From: an uncultured Prevotellaceae bacterium
Lineage (GTDB): Bacteria; Bacteroidota; Bacteroidia; Bacteroidales; Bacteroidaceae
Assembly (NCBI GenBank): GCA_937877625.1
Contig: CALFJG010000003.1
Location: 1 to 11,585, forward strand
Direction: 5' to 3'
Length of the DNA: 11,585 nt
Position numbers and translations under genes: made by a program. This document shows, one piece after another, positions 1 through 8,810 of this stretch; within the stretch, counting starts at the first letter, position 1; each line of letters opens with the position of its first letter. The notes under the pieces were generated by a model. That model worked only from the letters and a program-made list of their open reading frames with translations. It was not told the DNA's origin and did not search any database.

Positions 1-3000
1 CCTGTGGTATTGGAACGACTGTAGTTAACCGTTGTTGCCGTGTACGTGCTGGGGAAATAGTAGTCGGCTTTGTCGGTGAGAACCATATTGTATGCCGTGC
101 CAGTGACGGTATTCCAAGCATAAATCATATTTTGCTTGTTATAGAATGCCGTGCTTCCAGCCCATGAGCCATTGGAAATGTTAATGGCAGCCATAACATT
201 GTTCACACCTGGCTGTACATCGGAGAGGTCAAAGTCTCCGAGCAGTGTACCGTTGGATGCGTATGTGCTAAGCGTGCCGGAGGTGAACTTAGAGGCTTGC
301 TGACCTTTGGTATTATAAACTAATGTTTTTGTTGGTGACAGGTAAACATAGAGCGTCGCCGATGTGGTGGCAAGCACGAGTTCCTTGTCGTCGCCGAGGC
401 TTGCCACGAGGGTGTAGGTGCCATCGGTGAGGTTGTTAACGATGGTGTTGTCGAGGGTGACTTCTTCAAGATACCATTGGCTGCCCTTGACACCGTCGGC
501 ATTGCTCCATCCGACGACATCTTTCGTATCTGCAGCGTGCAGGCAGTCCCTCTTTTCACTGGACTGGCCGCTCGTTGTGGAGAACCACATGAACGTGCTG
601 TCGTTTGCTGTGACGATGTCGCTGTAGAACGATGCTCCGCTCGCATCCGTGGTAACCTGTGTGCTTTGGGTCGGCGTAGTAGCATATTTGCCGCTGAGCA
701 TATTGCGCAGTTTGTAACTCCCGTTGCTACCGGTGATACACCATATCTGCGTGAAGTCCTTAGCATCGTCGCTCGCTTGAGCCGCTGTCAGTACCCCGCT
801 GCCAGAGACTTCGGTCATTACGAGGGTGGGGTAGAGGCGGTTTCTCAGCACATAATACTTACCGCTGGTGAGGCTCGTGGCGTTGGTGTGGCTCATTGTG
901 GCTTGGGAGATTATGAAGGGACTACCATAAGCGATATGAACGAGTTCGCCGCTTGCATCGTAGATTTTGTAGCCCACAGCACCAGAACCTGTAATGGATA
1001 CCGTTTTTATATCATCATTGATTGCATCAATTGAATACTTCAGCAGGTTGGCATCGTTGCTGCCGAAATCGGTATATGAGCCTGTAGCGTTAGCATAAAG
1101 CCCGCCTGACGCTCCAGCACTTGCATTGGCATCAGCGTACTGCATGGTAGTTGTACCTACTACTATCTCATCGTTGTATTTAAGACATTCGGCATCTTCG
1201 GGAATAGGTGCGAGTTCCTCTGTGTCGTTGATAAAGAGTACTCCGGGAACTTTCCGTGCCTTGCTTTGCATATATGCCTTGCAGGCATTGAGTGCAGCAA
1301 CCTCTGCAGCATCGGACTCATCCGGCATTCTCACATAGTAACCGGCATAGTCTCCGATATAGAATACGGGGGAGGCATCATTCGTTATGGAATACTGAAC
1401 ATCGCTGGCATATCTGAAGAAGCCCCAGGCCTTGAAGAACTCGTAGAGGTCGGCATCGGCAGCATCGCAGGCGGCAAGTGCTAAGAGCATATAGTCACTT
1501 AACCAGTGACCTGAGGCAGGCTGTGTGCTGGGCAACCCCGTCACCTCACTTACTGTTCCAGTAAAAGCAGCAATACTGCTGTTATCAGTTTTTCTTATAG
1601 CACCACGTGCAGCGATAGCCTTGATAAAACGTGGGAAGAAACCATCGTCTCCCTGCAGATGGAAATAGAGCCACAGTTGATACCATATTTGGCTACATAA
1701 GAACTGATAACTGGTAGGATAGGTAGTCTTACCCGCATTGAACGAACGTACAATGTCTAACCAAGTGTAACCATTGTTGAAAACTGTAGATAGATTAGCC
1801 TGTGCCTGTCCACGACTGGTGCGGTATCCCCACAGATGGTTCACTATTTGTGCGAGAGAGTTGTTGGAGGCTTCGGTGGTACCACTGATGCTGATGGGGC
1901 ATTGATGGGCATGTCCCTGTTCGTGTTCTATAACCCACATCTGGCCACCATCGGTACCAAGATACTTATAATTGTCAAGGAGTAAGTAACCCGTTCCGGC
2001 GTAAATGCCCGGATAATTACAGCCATGACTGTGCGGCCAATTAGGATTAGAATTGCTAGAAGGATAGCTATCCTGATTGTCAATGACCATCTTGTACTTA
2101 CCGTAGTACTCGTTAGTAGGATCATTCGCGTAGTCACCCATAAGTAATGCATCCTCCTGATACTGTATAAAGTCCCAGATATTCATAATCTGTGTAAGAT
2201 TTGTTGCATTTCTTACGCGGCTGGTATAGAGACTAAGCACATTGTACTTTCCTTTGACGCGTACATAATCGCTAAGGGGCATCATGTTGTTAGCCAACCA
2301 GTACCAGTCGTTGTTGGTGTGGCCACGCTCAAGATCCCATGTACCAGTACAGGTGCCTCCCTCTACATGAACTTTAATGTCAGGATAGAGCGAAAGGAGT
2401 TTGCTGATACTGCTGACGTTGTAAGTGATAAAGAGTTCGCAATCGAAAGGTATAAGAATGCAGTTATAACCTTTTTCTATGGGTCTTTGTGTACCATATC
2501 TATTAACTCCCTGTACTAATTCTGCGTAAAGGTGTCCATCGGAGTCGTAGAGATCATCGTTGACATAGATATAGGCAAAGTCGCCTGCTGAATACTTGAC
2601 ACCCGTTGATTGTGTAAGGCGACCAAAAGGACCTGGGCTCGTACGTAAATAAGCATTTGATGAACCTAAGCCTGTACCCCAGATACTGGTGGCATTGCAC
2701 CAAGTGTTGGGCTCGGAGTAAGCAGTATAATCGTGGATGCGGAAACTCTTTTCGTAAGAGTTCCAGAGGGTGTTGCTATTCCACGTGTCGTTCTTCACGC
2801 GTACTGCCATCTCCTGCAATGCGTCGGGGAGATCACTCATTGCCGTGCGCAGGTCGGCATCGGACATAGCAGCGTATGTGCTCTTGAGTTGTGTGCAGGC
2901 GTAGTCGTCGAAGAACGTGGAGAGTGCGGAGGTGTAGTCGGTCAAGAAATATGTCGGCAAACTATTTATCTCTGCCAACTGTTCAGATGTCAGGGTTACC

Positions 3001-6000
3001 TCCTCAAGCAGCCACCAACTGGCTGTGGCAAAATCTTCCCACCAAGCCACAACATCGTAACTTTGTGTTGCAGCACAGTGCAATTCATAAGTGGTGTTGT
3101 TAGAAGAACTAAATCGGAAGCCTGTCTCTGAATTTGTAGTATAAGACGTAGAAGAGTTAACTGTGAAAGTACTTGCTGTGGTACCTGTGGTATATTTTAC
3201 ACTTTGACCAGTGTAGTCTCCAATATAATTACCAGTTGCTGCGTTTTGTAATGTATAGTTTGAACCGCTGAGGGTAATCTTCCATAATTGCGAGTAATTA
3301 TCATCTATTGCAGCAGAGGAAACACCAATACCATCGTCAATCATAGCACGAGAGCGATAAGCATTGTTAATAAGACGATAGTAGCTTCCGCTGGTGATGC
3401 TTGAAACGTACGAAGGTGTTTCTTCTATCTGCTCAAAATACCACTGTGAGCGATTGTTCATCACGGAAGCGTAGGGGTAGGAGTAGCTTCCTCCATCGCC
3501 GATGAAAGTACGTCCTGATGCGTCGGTGAGTGATATGGATGAAGAAGACGAGATGTAGTAATACTGTATGTCATCCTCTATATCGGCTTCATAGATATAC
3601 ATAGCCGTACTGGTAGAGGTCGTTTTGGCATAATACCACCACCATCCGGCATTTTCGCTACATATATATTCGCTGGTGCTGGCATTTTGCAGGCGGAAGC
3701 CGCCGCTATAACTGATGTTCCAGGCTTGTCCGTCATCATCGCTTGTTGAGACGCTTTTGAGTACATAAGACTCGTTCGTTTGTGACGAAGCATCTATCGC
3801 TAAGCCTGTGTAGCGGTTCACAATGCGATACTGCTTGCTGCTACTCAAGGCCGTTCCGTCCTTGTCAACCACAGCGGAAAGGCTACTTTCGGGTGACATG
3901 GTTTCAACGGGTACGATGTACATACGACTTCCAGCATCGGTGGTTGTCCAGTAAGCCAACTTATAGTTACGGCGATTACAGTATATACTTTCTCCTTGGC
4001 GTGACAAAACAAAGCCTATACTGTTTTCAGTGAATGTCCAGTAGGTATTGTAGGCTTCAGTATCAAGTCCGCTTTCCTCCTCCATGTGCGGACAGGTTTC
4101 GCCGCCGGTGGTGTTGCTGAAATTCGGCTCAGCCGTGGGGCTGACACTTGTCAGAATTTTTGATGCGCCAGCAGCCTTGTTAATAATTTTATATCCTGTG
4201 AAAGGATTGCCGAGGAAAGCCCACTTATACGTGTCGGTGTTGGAAGGATTAGAGGTATAGGGGAGATATTTGTGATCGGGATCGGGATCGTAGAAAAGAT
4301 AGGAATGTTCAGTGTCGTTAATGTTCCAGTAGAACCATGTGGCACTGCTGTAACTGCTGCTGGGTACTATCCAATAGTCGTTGTATAGTTCACAGGGTAT
4401 GTTCACCGTTTCATCTCCCGTGACAGTGCCGGAGGGTATCGTTGTGTATTTCACACCCGTGGGCGGTGCGTAGAGGTCGGGGTAGGCCTGCCCTACAATG
4501 CCGTCTTTTGTTTCCCTGTACCACTCCGTGTCTCCGTATTTATATATATAAGTGATGTCGGCGGTCTCAACCGTAGTGCTCGTGTAGGCAACGGTGATGG
4601 TGGTGCCGCTGACGGTTACATCGCAGCTGTAGCCGCTGATCTCCGTGGCCACGATGTCGGTGCTGGAGAACGGCGAACTACCGTAGGGGATATAGGTGGT
4701 AAGGCTTGTGGTGCGTGCCACGCCGCCGATGGTTACGCTGCCGGTAGTTCCGCTGGGAAGCCCCGTGTAGTTGATGGTGTAGGTTGTCTGCGTCTGTCCT
4801 TCGTAGTTGTAGATACCGTCGAGGGCGTTCCAGTAGCTCGTGGCATCGATGTCGCCCACTTGCCAAACGCGCATGCAGTTTCCGCCATCGGCGGTGCTAT
4901 CAAAAAAGTATATAGGATAGGTATAGCCATTGCTGATACCGAAGATGGAGCCGTTGGCTTTGAATACCCATGGAAAGTAGGTATAACCCGTGGAAGCAGT
5001 CATGCTGATGAGGCTCGCAGAGGTGGGGACGGCGGTGAGTGCAATCTGCGAGCCGTCTTTTGTGAAGAACTTCTGTGCACCTATACTATATATATAGGAG
5101 TTGGCACCCACGGTGATGAAGGCAAGCTGCTGGTTTGCGTCGGTGGGATCGAGAGCCACGCTCGACTTGTACGTGCTGTACATATAGTCGGTGGTGACAG
5201 AGGCATCATAGTAGAACGTACCCCTGTCTTGTGTGTCCGTACCGGTGTCGTAAGGAAGGAGGTAGTAGACTTTCGTGTTGGAGAACGTAACGGTGATGCC
5301 GTCGAACTCGGGATAGCCTGCTTCGTCGCAGATGTTGGCGTGTATGTAGTAGTACACGATGAGCCAGTTGGCATCGGTGTCGCTGGAGGCCGTACCCGCC
5401 TCAATGGCGTTTTTCAGAGCGAGCAGGTTTGTGTAGGGTTTTGTCCCGACGGCGGGATAGCCCGTGCTGCCCGCCAAGGCGAGCAGCGAGTTGATGTAGG
5501 AGATCTCGGCAGCGTTTACCAAGCTCTGCGCTGCAGCAATGTTTGCTGTGCCTACGTCCTCAATGAGCAGGCAGTTGCCGTCATCCGACACGTTATTCCA
5601 CGAATAGACACCCGTGCTGGCTGTTGAGAGGTTAATCTGGTAGTCGCCCACCTTTATCACGTCGGGATACGTGGCCGCGTAGGTCGATTCCGTTGACGCG
5701 AGCATCGTCACCTGTCCCGTGGCGAAGTTCACGCTGGTACTTGTAGGTATGGAGGAAGATGCGCTGGTGGCGGAATAGGCGAACTGCCCTGTGCCTACGT
5801 TGTAGAGGAACTTGCGCCCGAGGTACTGGCTCTCAATGAATGCGAACTGGAAGCGTGTGTTGGTGGCATCAAAGGTTTCGCCGTAGCTGGTGGAGTTGCT
5901 GCCGTAGAGTACGGAGCCTTCGCTCTTGCAGAACACCGAGCCGCGCGCCGGGGTGGAGAGTGTATAGACAGTAGCGAGATAGGCATCTTCCGTGTACGTT

Positions 6001-8024
6001 ACGGTGATGGTGGTGCCGCTGACGGTTACATCGCAGCTGTAGCCGCTGATCTCCGTGGCCACGATGTCGGTGCTGGAGAACGGCGAACTACCGTAGGGGA
6101 TATAGGTGGTAAGGCTTGTGGTGCGTGCCACGCCGCCGATGGTTACGCTGCCGGTAGTTCCGCTGGGAAGCCCCGTGTAGTTGATGGTGTAGGTTGTCTG
6201 CGTCTGTCCTTCGCCGTGATAGGCCGCATCAAGTATGTCCCAATAAGTGGCATCGTCAATGGTGCCTGTTTCAAGGATTTTTACACAGTTGCCGCCATCT
6301 TCCGTACTTGTCCAGAAAGTGATGAGCGGTGCTGTGTAGCTGTTGCTCACGCCGATGTCGCTCCCGCCTATCATTACGACATAGGGATAGCTGGTGCAAC
6401 TGCCTGTTGATGACTTAAAGGTGATGGGGCTGAGTGTCGTTGAGGGTATGTCGGAAAGAACCACGCAACCGTATTTGGTATCAGATGTGCTAATGTTGAA
6501 CGACGTGTCTTTCTTGAAGAATTTGCCAGCTCCGAGGCTGTACACATACATATTGCTAGCAGTGGAGATGAACACGACCTGCTGATTCCGGTCGGTTGAT
6601 AATGGTGTGACCCCGGCTTTGTCGGTAGAGTACATCGCCATCTCATTGCTGGTGTTGCCCACGCTGACAGAAGAATAGTAGTACCATGTGCCGCGCGAGT
6701 TATCGTAAGGCAGAATGGTGTAGCACTTGTGGGCATCGATTTCACCGGTAGTGACTTCGGTAGAGTTTAGCAGGTCTAAGGTGTATGTCACTGTTACTGT
6801 GGTGCCGCTGAAGCTCAGAGAACAGCTGTATCCGCTCACGTCGGTAGCGGTGAAGTCGCTTTCTGCTGGCGTGACGCTGTTGCTGATGGCGAAGAAGCCG
6901 CCGTTGGCTTGCGTCAATGTGGCTCCCGAAATCGTGCCGCTGCCAGAGTATGTCACGCTCACGCTGCTCGCGTCGGAAAGGCCGGTGACTGTGACATCAT
7001 AGACCGTGTAGGGTTGAGGAAGCACTGCCCAGCGCGGATTCCACGAACTAACGGCAACCGCTGGCGTGCTGCTATCTGTGCCATCAAAATAGAGTTCATT
7101 ATATACACCTGAATAGCCGTTATACTCACTGCCATCATTCTTACTATGGTAGCAGGAATATGCCTTTGCATCATTAGTCTTCTGTACAAGATTGAAGTAG
7201 TTGCCTGTGGCAAAAACACCTGTTGTGGCTGCGTAGTTGCTGATGTAACTCTGCCCGTCGTTCATAAGTATGAACGACTTGTTTGTGCTGGTCGCCTCAG
7301 CTTTTATATAAAAATTAGACAGATATCCTCCAGCGGTATGGCAAAGGTTGTACCCCGTACCTTCGGCTGCCTCAAAGAAATAAAGCGGTGCGTCGTAGGT
7401 GTCTGTTCCGTTTTCGCGGAACACGAATAACTGGGGCGTTGCAGAACTGGAACTCGGGCTTGTCAGCGCAGTGCTTGCTGAGGCGGCCGCCGTGATGGGG
7501 TAGAGGTTGCCATCGCTCGGTGCGTTATAGACAGCATAGACCGCATCGGACGATACCGTAGGTTTCCATATGAGTTGCCATCGGGCGGTGCTACTTGATG
7601 AGTGATTCGTATAGATGTAGGATCCTGCCGTGGTGGCTCCCGGATCGAGGTAACCTTTTTCGGAAGAGATGTAATAGTAGCCGTCGCCAGCATCGGTAAA
7701 TGTCCAAGCCGTGTTGCCGGTGTTGGCTGTGTTCCAGCCGGCGTATGTGCCTGTGGCCAGCGACAAAGTGTACTTTGTGTTTGCCTTTCCGAGCCAATAG
7801 CCAGTGGTGCTGTTGCCTGTAAGCACAAACTCCGTAGCCTCGCTCTCTGCCACGAGTGTTGTGGCATTTACCACATTGGTCTCTGTGTAACTATCAGCGA
7901 GTTTCAGGTAGAGGTTGGCATCTACGTTCTTGAGCAGATAGGTGCCAGGTGTGATGTCAGCCATTACTGGCAGCCCGCCTGCCAGCAACATAAGGAATGA
8001 AAGAAACAACGTCTTTGCTTTCAT
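1..8024 (-). CDS. Giant secreted M60-like (enhancin-type) zinc metallopeptidase with beta-trefoil modules, C-terminus outside window
   Basis: The frame is open from ATG at 8024 to base 1 (at least 2,674 codons). Residues 1-22 are a signal peptide: Lys-rich start, hydrophobic core, probable cleavage after VMA; no lipobox Cys. Rough layout: trefoil-like 23-150; Ser/Thr/Tyr-rich 155-335; beta repeat 336-418; LPYD modules 419-604 and 905-1074, each followed by an identical 71-residue repeat (605-675, 1075-1145); QxW trefoil-like units around 1389-1535, 1537-1678 and 2365-2505; M60-like domain about 1809-2205. The motif HEQGH (2034-2038) plus Glu2051 in TTEASNN gives the gluzincin HExxH...E signature; the HExGHxxQ and ExxNN context is typical of M60-like enzymes. 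Known relatives such as BT4244 and IMPa cut O-glycosylated mucin-type proteins, so a secreted glycoprotein protease is inferred. It is far larger than the roughly 850 residues of BT4244. Any type IX sorting domain would lie off the edge. An 8-kb frame with a signal peptide supports this start. Confidence 0.9.
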   Translation of the reverse strand, partial: MKAKTLFLSFLMLLAGGLPVMADITPGTYLLKNVDANLYLKLADSYTETNVVNATTLVAESEATEFVLTGNSTTGYWLGKANTKYTLSLATGTYAGWNTANTGNTAWTFTDAGDGYYYISSEKGYLDPGATTAGSYIYTNHSSSSTARWQLIWKPTVSSDAVYAVYNAPSDGNLYPITAAASASTALTSPSSSSATPQLFVFRENGTDTYDAPLYFFEAAEGTGYNLCHTAGGYLSNFYIKAEATSTNKSFILMNDGQSYISNYAATTGVFATGNYFNLVQKTNDAKAYSCYHSKNDGSEYNGYSGVYNELYFDGTDSSTPAVAVSSWNPRWAVLPQPYTVYDVTVTGLSDASSVSVTYSGSGTISGATLTQANGGFFAISNSVTPAESDFTATDVSGYSCSLSFSGTTVTVTYTLDLLNSTEVTTGEIDAHKCYTILPYDNSRGTWYYYSSVSVGNTSNEMAMYSTDKAGVTPLSTDRNQQVVFISTASNMYVYSLGAGKFFKKDTSFNISTSDTKYGCVVLSDIPSTTLSPITFKSSTGSCTSYPYVVMIGGSDIGVSNSYTAPLITFWTSTEDGGNCVKILETGTIDDATYWDILDAAYHGEGQTQTTYTINYTGLPSGTTGSVTIGGVARTTSLTTYIPYGSSPFSSTDIVATEISGYSCDVTVSGTTITVTYTEDAYLATVYTLSTPARGSVFCKSEGSVLYGSNSTSYGETFDATNTRFQFAFIESQYLGRKFLYNVGTGQFAYSATSASSSIPTSTSVNFATGQVTMLASTESTYAATYPDVIKVGDYQINLSTASTGVYSWNNVSDDGNCLLIEDVGTANIAAAQSLVNAAEISYINSLLALAGSTGYPAVGTKPYTNLLALKNAIEAGTASSDTDANWLIVYYYIHANICDEAGYPEFDGITVTFSNTKVYYLLPYDTGTDTQDRGTFYYDASVTTDYMYSTYKSSVALDPTDANQQLAFITVGANSYIYSIGAQKFFTKDGSQIALTAVPTSASLISMTASTGYTYFPWVFKANGSIFGISNGYTYPIYFFDSTADGGNCMRVWQVGDIDATSYWNALDGIYNYEGQTQTTYTINYTGLPSGTTGSVTIGGVARTTSLTTYIPYGSSPFSSTDIVATEISGYSCDVTVSGTTITVAYTSTTVETADITYIYKYGDTEWYRETKDGIVGQAYPDLYAPPTGVKYTTIPSGTVTGDETVNIPCELYNDYWIVPSSSYSSATWFYWNINDTEHSYLFYDPDPDHKYLPYTSNPSNTDTYKWAFLGNPFTGYKIINKAAGASKILTSVSPTAEPNFSNTTGGETCPHMEEESGLDTEAYNTYWTFTENSIGFVLSRQGESIYCNRRNYKLAYWTTTDAGSRMYIVPVETMSPESSLSAVVDKDGTALSSSKQYRIVNRYTGLAIDASSQTNESYVLKSVSTSDDDGQAWNISYSGGFRLQNASTSEYICSENAGWWWYYAKTTSTSTAMYIYEADIEDDIQYYYISSSSSISLTDASGRTFIGDGGSYSYPYASVMNNRSQWYFEQIEETPSYVSSITSGSYYRLINNAYRSRAMIDDGIGVSSAAIDDNYSQLWKITLSGSNYTLQNAATGNYIGDYTGQSVKYTTGTTASTFTVNSSTSYTTNSETGFRFSSSNNTTYELHCAATQSYDVVAWWEDFATASWWLLEEVTLTSEQLAEINSLPTYFLTDYTSALSTFFDDYACTQLKSTYAAMSDADLRTAMSDLPDALQEMAVRVKNDTWNSNTLWNSYEKSFRIHDYTAYSEPNTWCNATSIWGTGLGSSNAYLRTSPGPFGRLTQSTGVKYSAGDFAYIYVNDDLYDSDGHLYAELVQGVNRYGTQRPIEKGYNCILIPFDCELFITYNVSSISKLLSLYPDIKVHVEGGTCTGTWDLERGHTNNDWYWLANNMMPLSDYVRVKGKYNVLSLYTSRVRNATNLTQIMNIWDFIQYQEDALLMGDYANDPTNEYYGKYKMVIDNQDSYPSSNSNPNWPHSHGCNYPGIYAGTGYLLLDNYKYLGTDGGQMWVIEHEQGHAHQCPISISGTTEASNNSLAQIVNHLWGYRTSRGQAQANLSTVFNNGYTWLDIVRSFNAGKTTYPTSYQFLCSQIWYQLWLYFHLQGDDGFFPRFIKAIAARGAIRKTDNSSIAAFTGTVSEVTGLPSTQPASGHWLSDYMLLALAACDAADADLYEFFKAWGFFRYASDVQYSITNDASPVFYIGDYAGYYVRMPDESDAAEVAALNACKAYMQSKARKVPGVLFINDTEELAPIPEDAECLKYNDEIVVGTTTMQYADANASAGASGGLYANATGSYTDFGSNDANLLKYSIDAINDDIKTVSITGSGAVGYKIYDASGELVHIAYGSPFIISQATMSHTNATSLTSGKYYVLRNRLYPTLVMTEVSGSGVLTAAQASDDAKDFTQIWCITGSNGSYKLRNMLSGKYATTPTQSTQVTTDASGASFYSDIVTANDSTFMWFSTTSGQSSEKRDCLHAADTKDVVGWSNADGVKGSQWYLEEVTLDNTIVNNLTDGTYTLVASLGDDKELVLATTSATLYVYLSPTKTLVYNTKGQQASKFTSGTLSTYASNGTLLGDFDLSDVQPGVNNVMAAINISNGSWAGSTAFYNKQNMIYAWNTVTGTAYNMVLTDKADYYFPSTYTATTVNYSRSNTT
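1409..2600 (-). other. M60-like catalytic domain coding region
   Basis: This codes for about residues 1809-2205. It opens with a beta-rich stretch (YSAGDFAYIYVND) and leads to the zinc site HEQGH at 1911-1925, with the third ligand Glu2051 at 1872-1874, twelve residues after the second His. Aromatic and helical segments follow (NHLWGYRTSRG, WYQLWLYFHLQGDDGFF, FFKAWGFF), which resemble the helical part of M60-like enzymes. All zinc ligands and the catalytic Glu2035 are present, so the enzyme is predicted to be active. Domain limits are estimates by eye. Confidence 0.85.
4591..4803 (-). repeat. 213-bp perfect direct repeat, downstream copy
   Basis: This segment is identical at every base to 6001-6213. 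It codes for about 71 residues (1075-1145) starting EGQTQTTYTINYTGLPSG and containing SGYSC and SGTTITV, a small all-beta repeat. Identity stops abruptly at both ends. The offset is 1,410 bp, exactly 470 codons, so both copies are read in the same frame. Confidence 0.97.
6001..6213 (-). repeat. 213-bp perfect direct repeat, upstream copy
   Basis: This is the first copy in the direction of transcription, coding for residues 605-675, and matches 4591-4803 without a mismatch. The preceding LPYD modules (Leu438 and Leu923 at LPYD) are clearly related but diverged, so the perfect identity is local. A third, diverged relative of the beta repeat lies near residues 336-418 (SGYSC, SGTTVTVTYT; about 6770-7020). 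Confidence 0.97.
7959..8024 (-). other. Signal peptide of the M60-like protein
   Basis: Residues 1-22, beginning MKAKTLFLSF and ending GGLPVMA, have a basic start, a hydrophobic core rich in Leu, Phe and Met, and an A-x-A-like end (V-M-A) before Asp23. This fits Sec export with signal peptidase I cleavage. There is no cysteine at the cleavage point, so a lipoprotein is unlikely. Confidence 0.85.
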
Positions 8025-8137
8025 TGTATAGTCTTGTTTTAATTGTTCTTTATCAATGTGATCTATGTGTGTTGTGGGTTGAGCCGAGAGACTTATCGAC
8101 ACAACGAATTTTGGAATGATGTAGTAAAAGAAAAAGA

Positions 8138-8329
8138 TTATTCGTTCCAAAACTTGTGTGTGCCGACTACTCCGCCCAGAGGCGCGTCCTCGTTGTCCCA
8201 GAGCATTTGGCGCGTCTTGTCGGAGTCGTCGTCATCTTCTTCAGAGCCGCTGACGGTGATTACCACAGAGTCACAAAGTCCATAGAGTGCTACAGGACGT
8301 AGCCAAGGACGAAAGTAAGCTTTCTTCAT
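8138..8329 (-). CDS. Small acidic-tailed protein of unknown function (63 aa)
   Basis: The frame begins MKKAYFRPWLRPVALYGLCD and ends in an acidic, Trp-containing tail (SEEDDDDSD ... LWDNED ... KFWNE). A KxYxxP start followed by a short hydrophobic stretch and an acidic tail resembles a class of small hypothetical proteins common in Prevotella genomes; this is recognition from memory and no function is known. ATG at 8329 is preferred because it gives this typical start; an in-frame ATG at 8422 would add 31 residues (94 aa in all) running through a repeat-derived sequence. It ends 113 bp upstream of the M60-like gene on the same strand, with no promoter-like box between them, so the two are probably cotranscribed. 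It has one cysteine, no convincing signal peptide and no transmembrane helix. Confidence 0.6.
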   Translation of the reverse strand: MKKAYFRPWLRPVALYGLCDSVVITVSGSEEDDDDSDKTRQMLWDNEDAPLGGVVGTHKFWNE

Positions 8330-8400
8330 ATCAGTAAAAATAAGAGAGTATAGTTCAAAAAAAAGAATGTCTGTTTCAAGAAAAGTGTTCGTCTTCAACG

Positions 8401-8465
8401 GATTTTCGCTCGCAAAAGGCAAAACAGAAGCAAGCTTCGCTTTGCTCTTCTGGCTTAACGCAGAA
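8401..8465. repeat. Interspersed repeat, inverted partner of 11401-11464
   Basis: The reverse complement of 11401-11464 aligns to this block with seven mismatches and one single-base gap over 65 positions. The longest exact stretches are GAAGCAAGCTTCGCTTTGCT and TTCTGGCTTAACGCA. The core contains the small palindrome GAAGC-AA-GCTTC. Confidence 0.85.
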
Positions 8466-8556
8466 GTTCCTACGTTGCAGAATGCGTAGGCCGCAACAAG
8501 GAAAGGGCTCTTAGCGCGTTAGGCTAACACAGGAGAATGTCTTGCTTAAAGCCGTG

Positions 8557-8564
8557 CAAAAATA
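8557..8564 (-). promoter_or_regulatory. Candidate Bacteroidota -7 box for the small protein/M60-like transcript
   Basis: Read on the minus strand this is TATTTTTG followed by CAC, matching TAnnTTTG and resembling the HU promoter (TACCTTTGCAC). No good TTTG -33 box is seen at the usual distance. Transcription would begin near 8550 and leave a leader of about 220 nt before the ATG at 8329. Confidence 0.45.
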
Positions 8565-8672
8565 AAAAAATCTCACAATTATCACCGTTTAATTCTTTCT
8601 GTTTCATACATTTTGATAATAATTTTCCCTTTTTTGTAAAATGGTTGTTTGCTAACAACATAGGTTTCAGGA

Positions 8673-8690
8673 GTCTGTCAAGGACAAACT
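8673..8690. repeat. Short direct repeat GTCTGTCAAGGACAAACT
   Basis: Matches 11462-11479 at 17 of 18 bases in the same orientation. It is partly palindromic (TGTC ... GACA), like a small hairpin. It occurs on both sides of the HU-rng cluster. Confidence 0.75.
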
Positions 8691-8730
8691 CTTTGGTTTA
8701 ATAAGCGATGCAACCAAGGCGCAGCCCTCT

Positions 8731-8770
8731 GGGAGCGCAGGCGGCCTCGCCTGCAATGCCCTGCAAGGGC
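8731..8770. repeat. GC-rich hairpin repeat (REP-like), forward copy
   Basis: Contains GGAGCGCAGGCGGCCTCGCC, then the hairpin GCCCT-GCA-AGGGC at 8758-8770. GCAGGCG (8737-8743) and CGCCTGC (8748-8754) form a perfect 7-bp stem with loop GCCT. The element recurs inverted at 8811-8837 and in variant form at 11331-11382. Confidence 0.8.
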
Positions 8771-8810
8771 ATAAAAACATAACGTTGCAGTCGGAGCTTT
8801 GCCCTTACGG

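Noticed and set aside
477..1034. A 185-codon plus-strand frame.
   Set aside because: Antisense to the C-terminal trefoil-like part of the protease; low-complexity translation without recognisable motifs.
4860..5627. A 255-codon open frame on the plus strand.
   Set aside because: It lies fully antisense to the continuous M60-like frame, has no family resemblance and no promoter, and is a by-product of the Ser/Thr/Gly-rich codons on the other strand.
6374..6745. A 123-codon minus-strand frame in another phase within the protease gene.
   Set aside because: The main frame is unbroken across it; the alternative reading is His/Thr/Pro-rich noise. No frameshift is needed, because the signal peptide (8024) and zinc motif (1925) are in the same phase.
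7602..8000. A 132-codon plus-strand frame opposite the start of the protease gene.
   Set aside because: The opposite strand codes for a trefoil-like module following a clear signal peptide, so this is a shadow frame.
8330..8422. Upstream start at 8422 for the small protein, giving 94 residues.
   Set aside because: The extra 31 residues run through a repeat element edge, while the internal Met begins with the typical MKKAYxxP pattern; kept only as an alternative.
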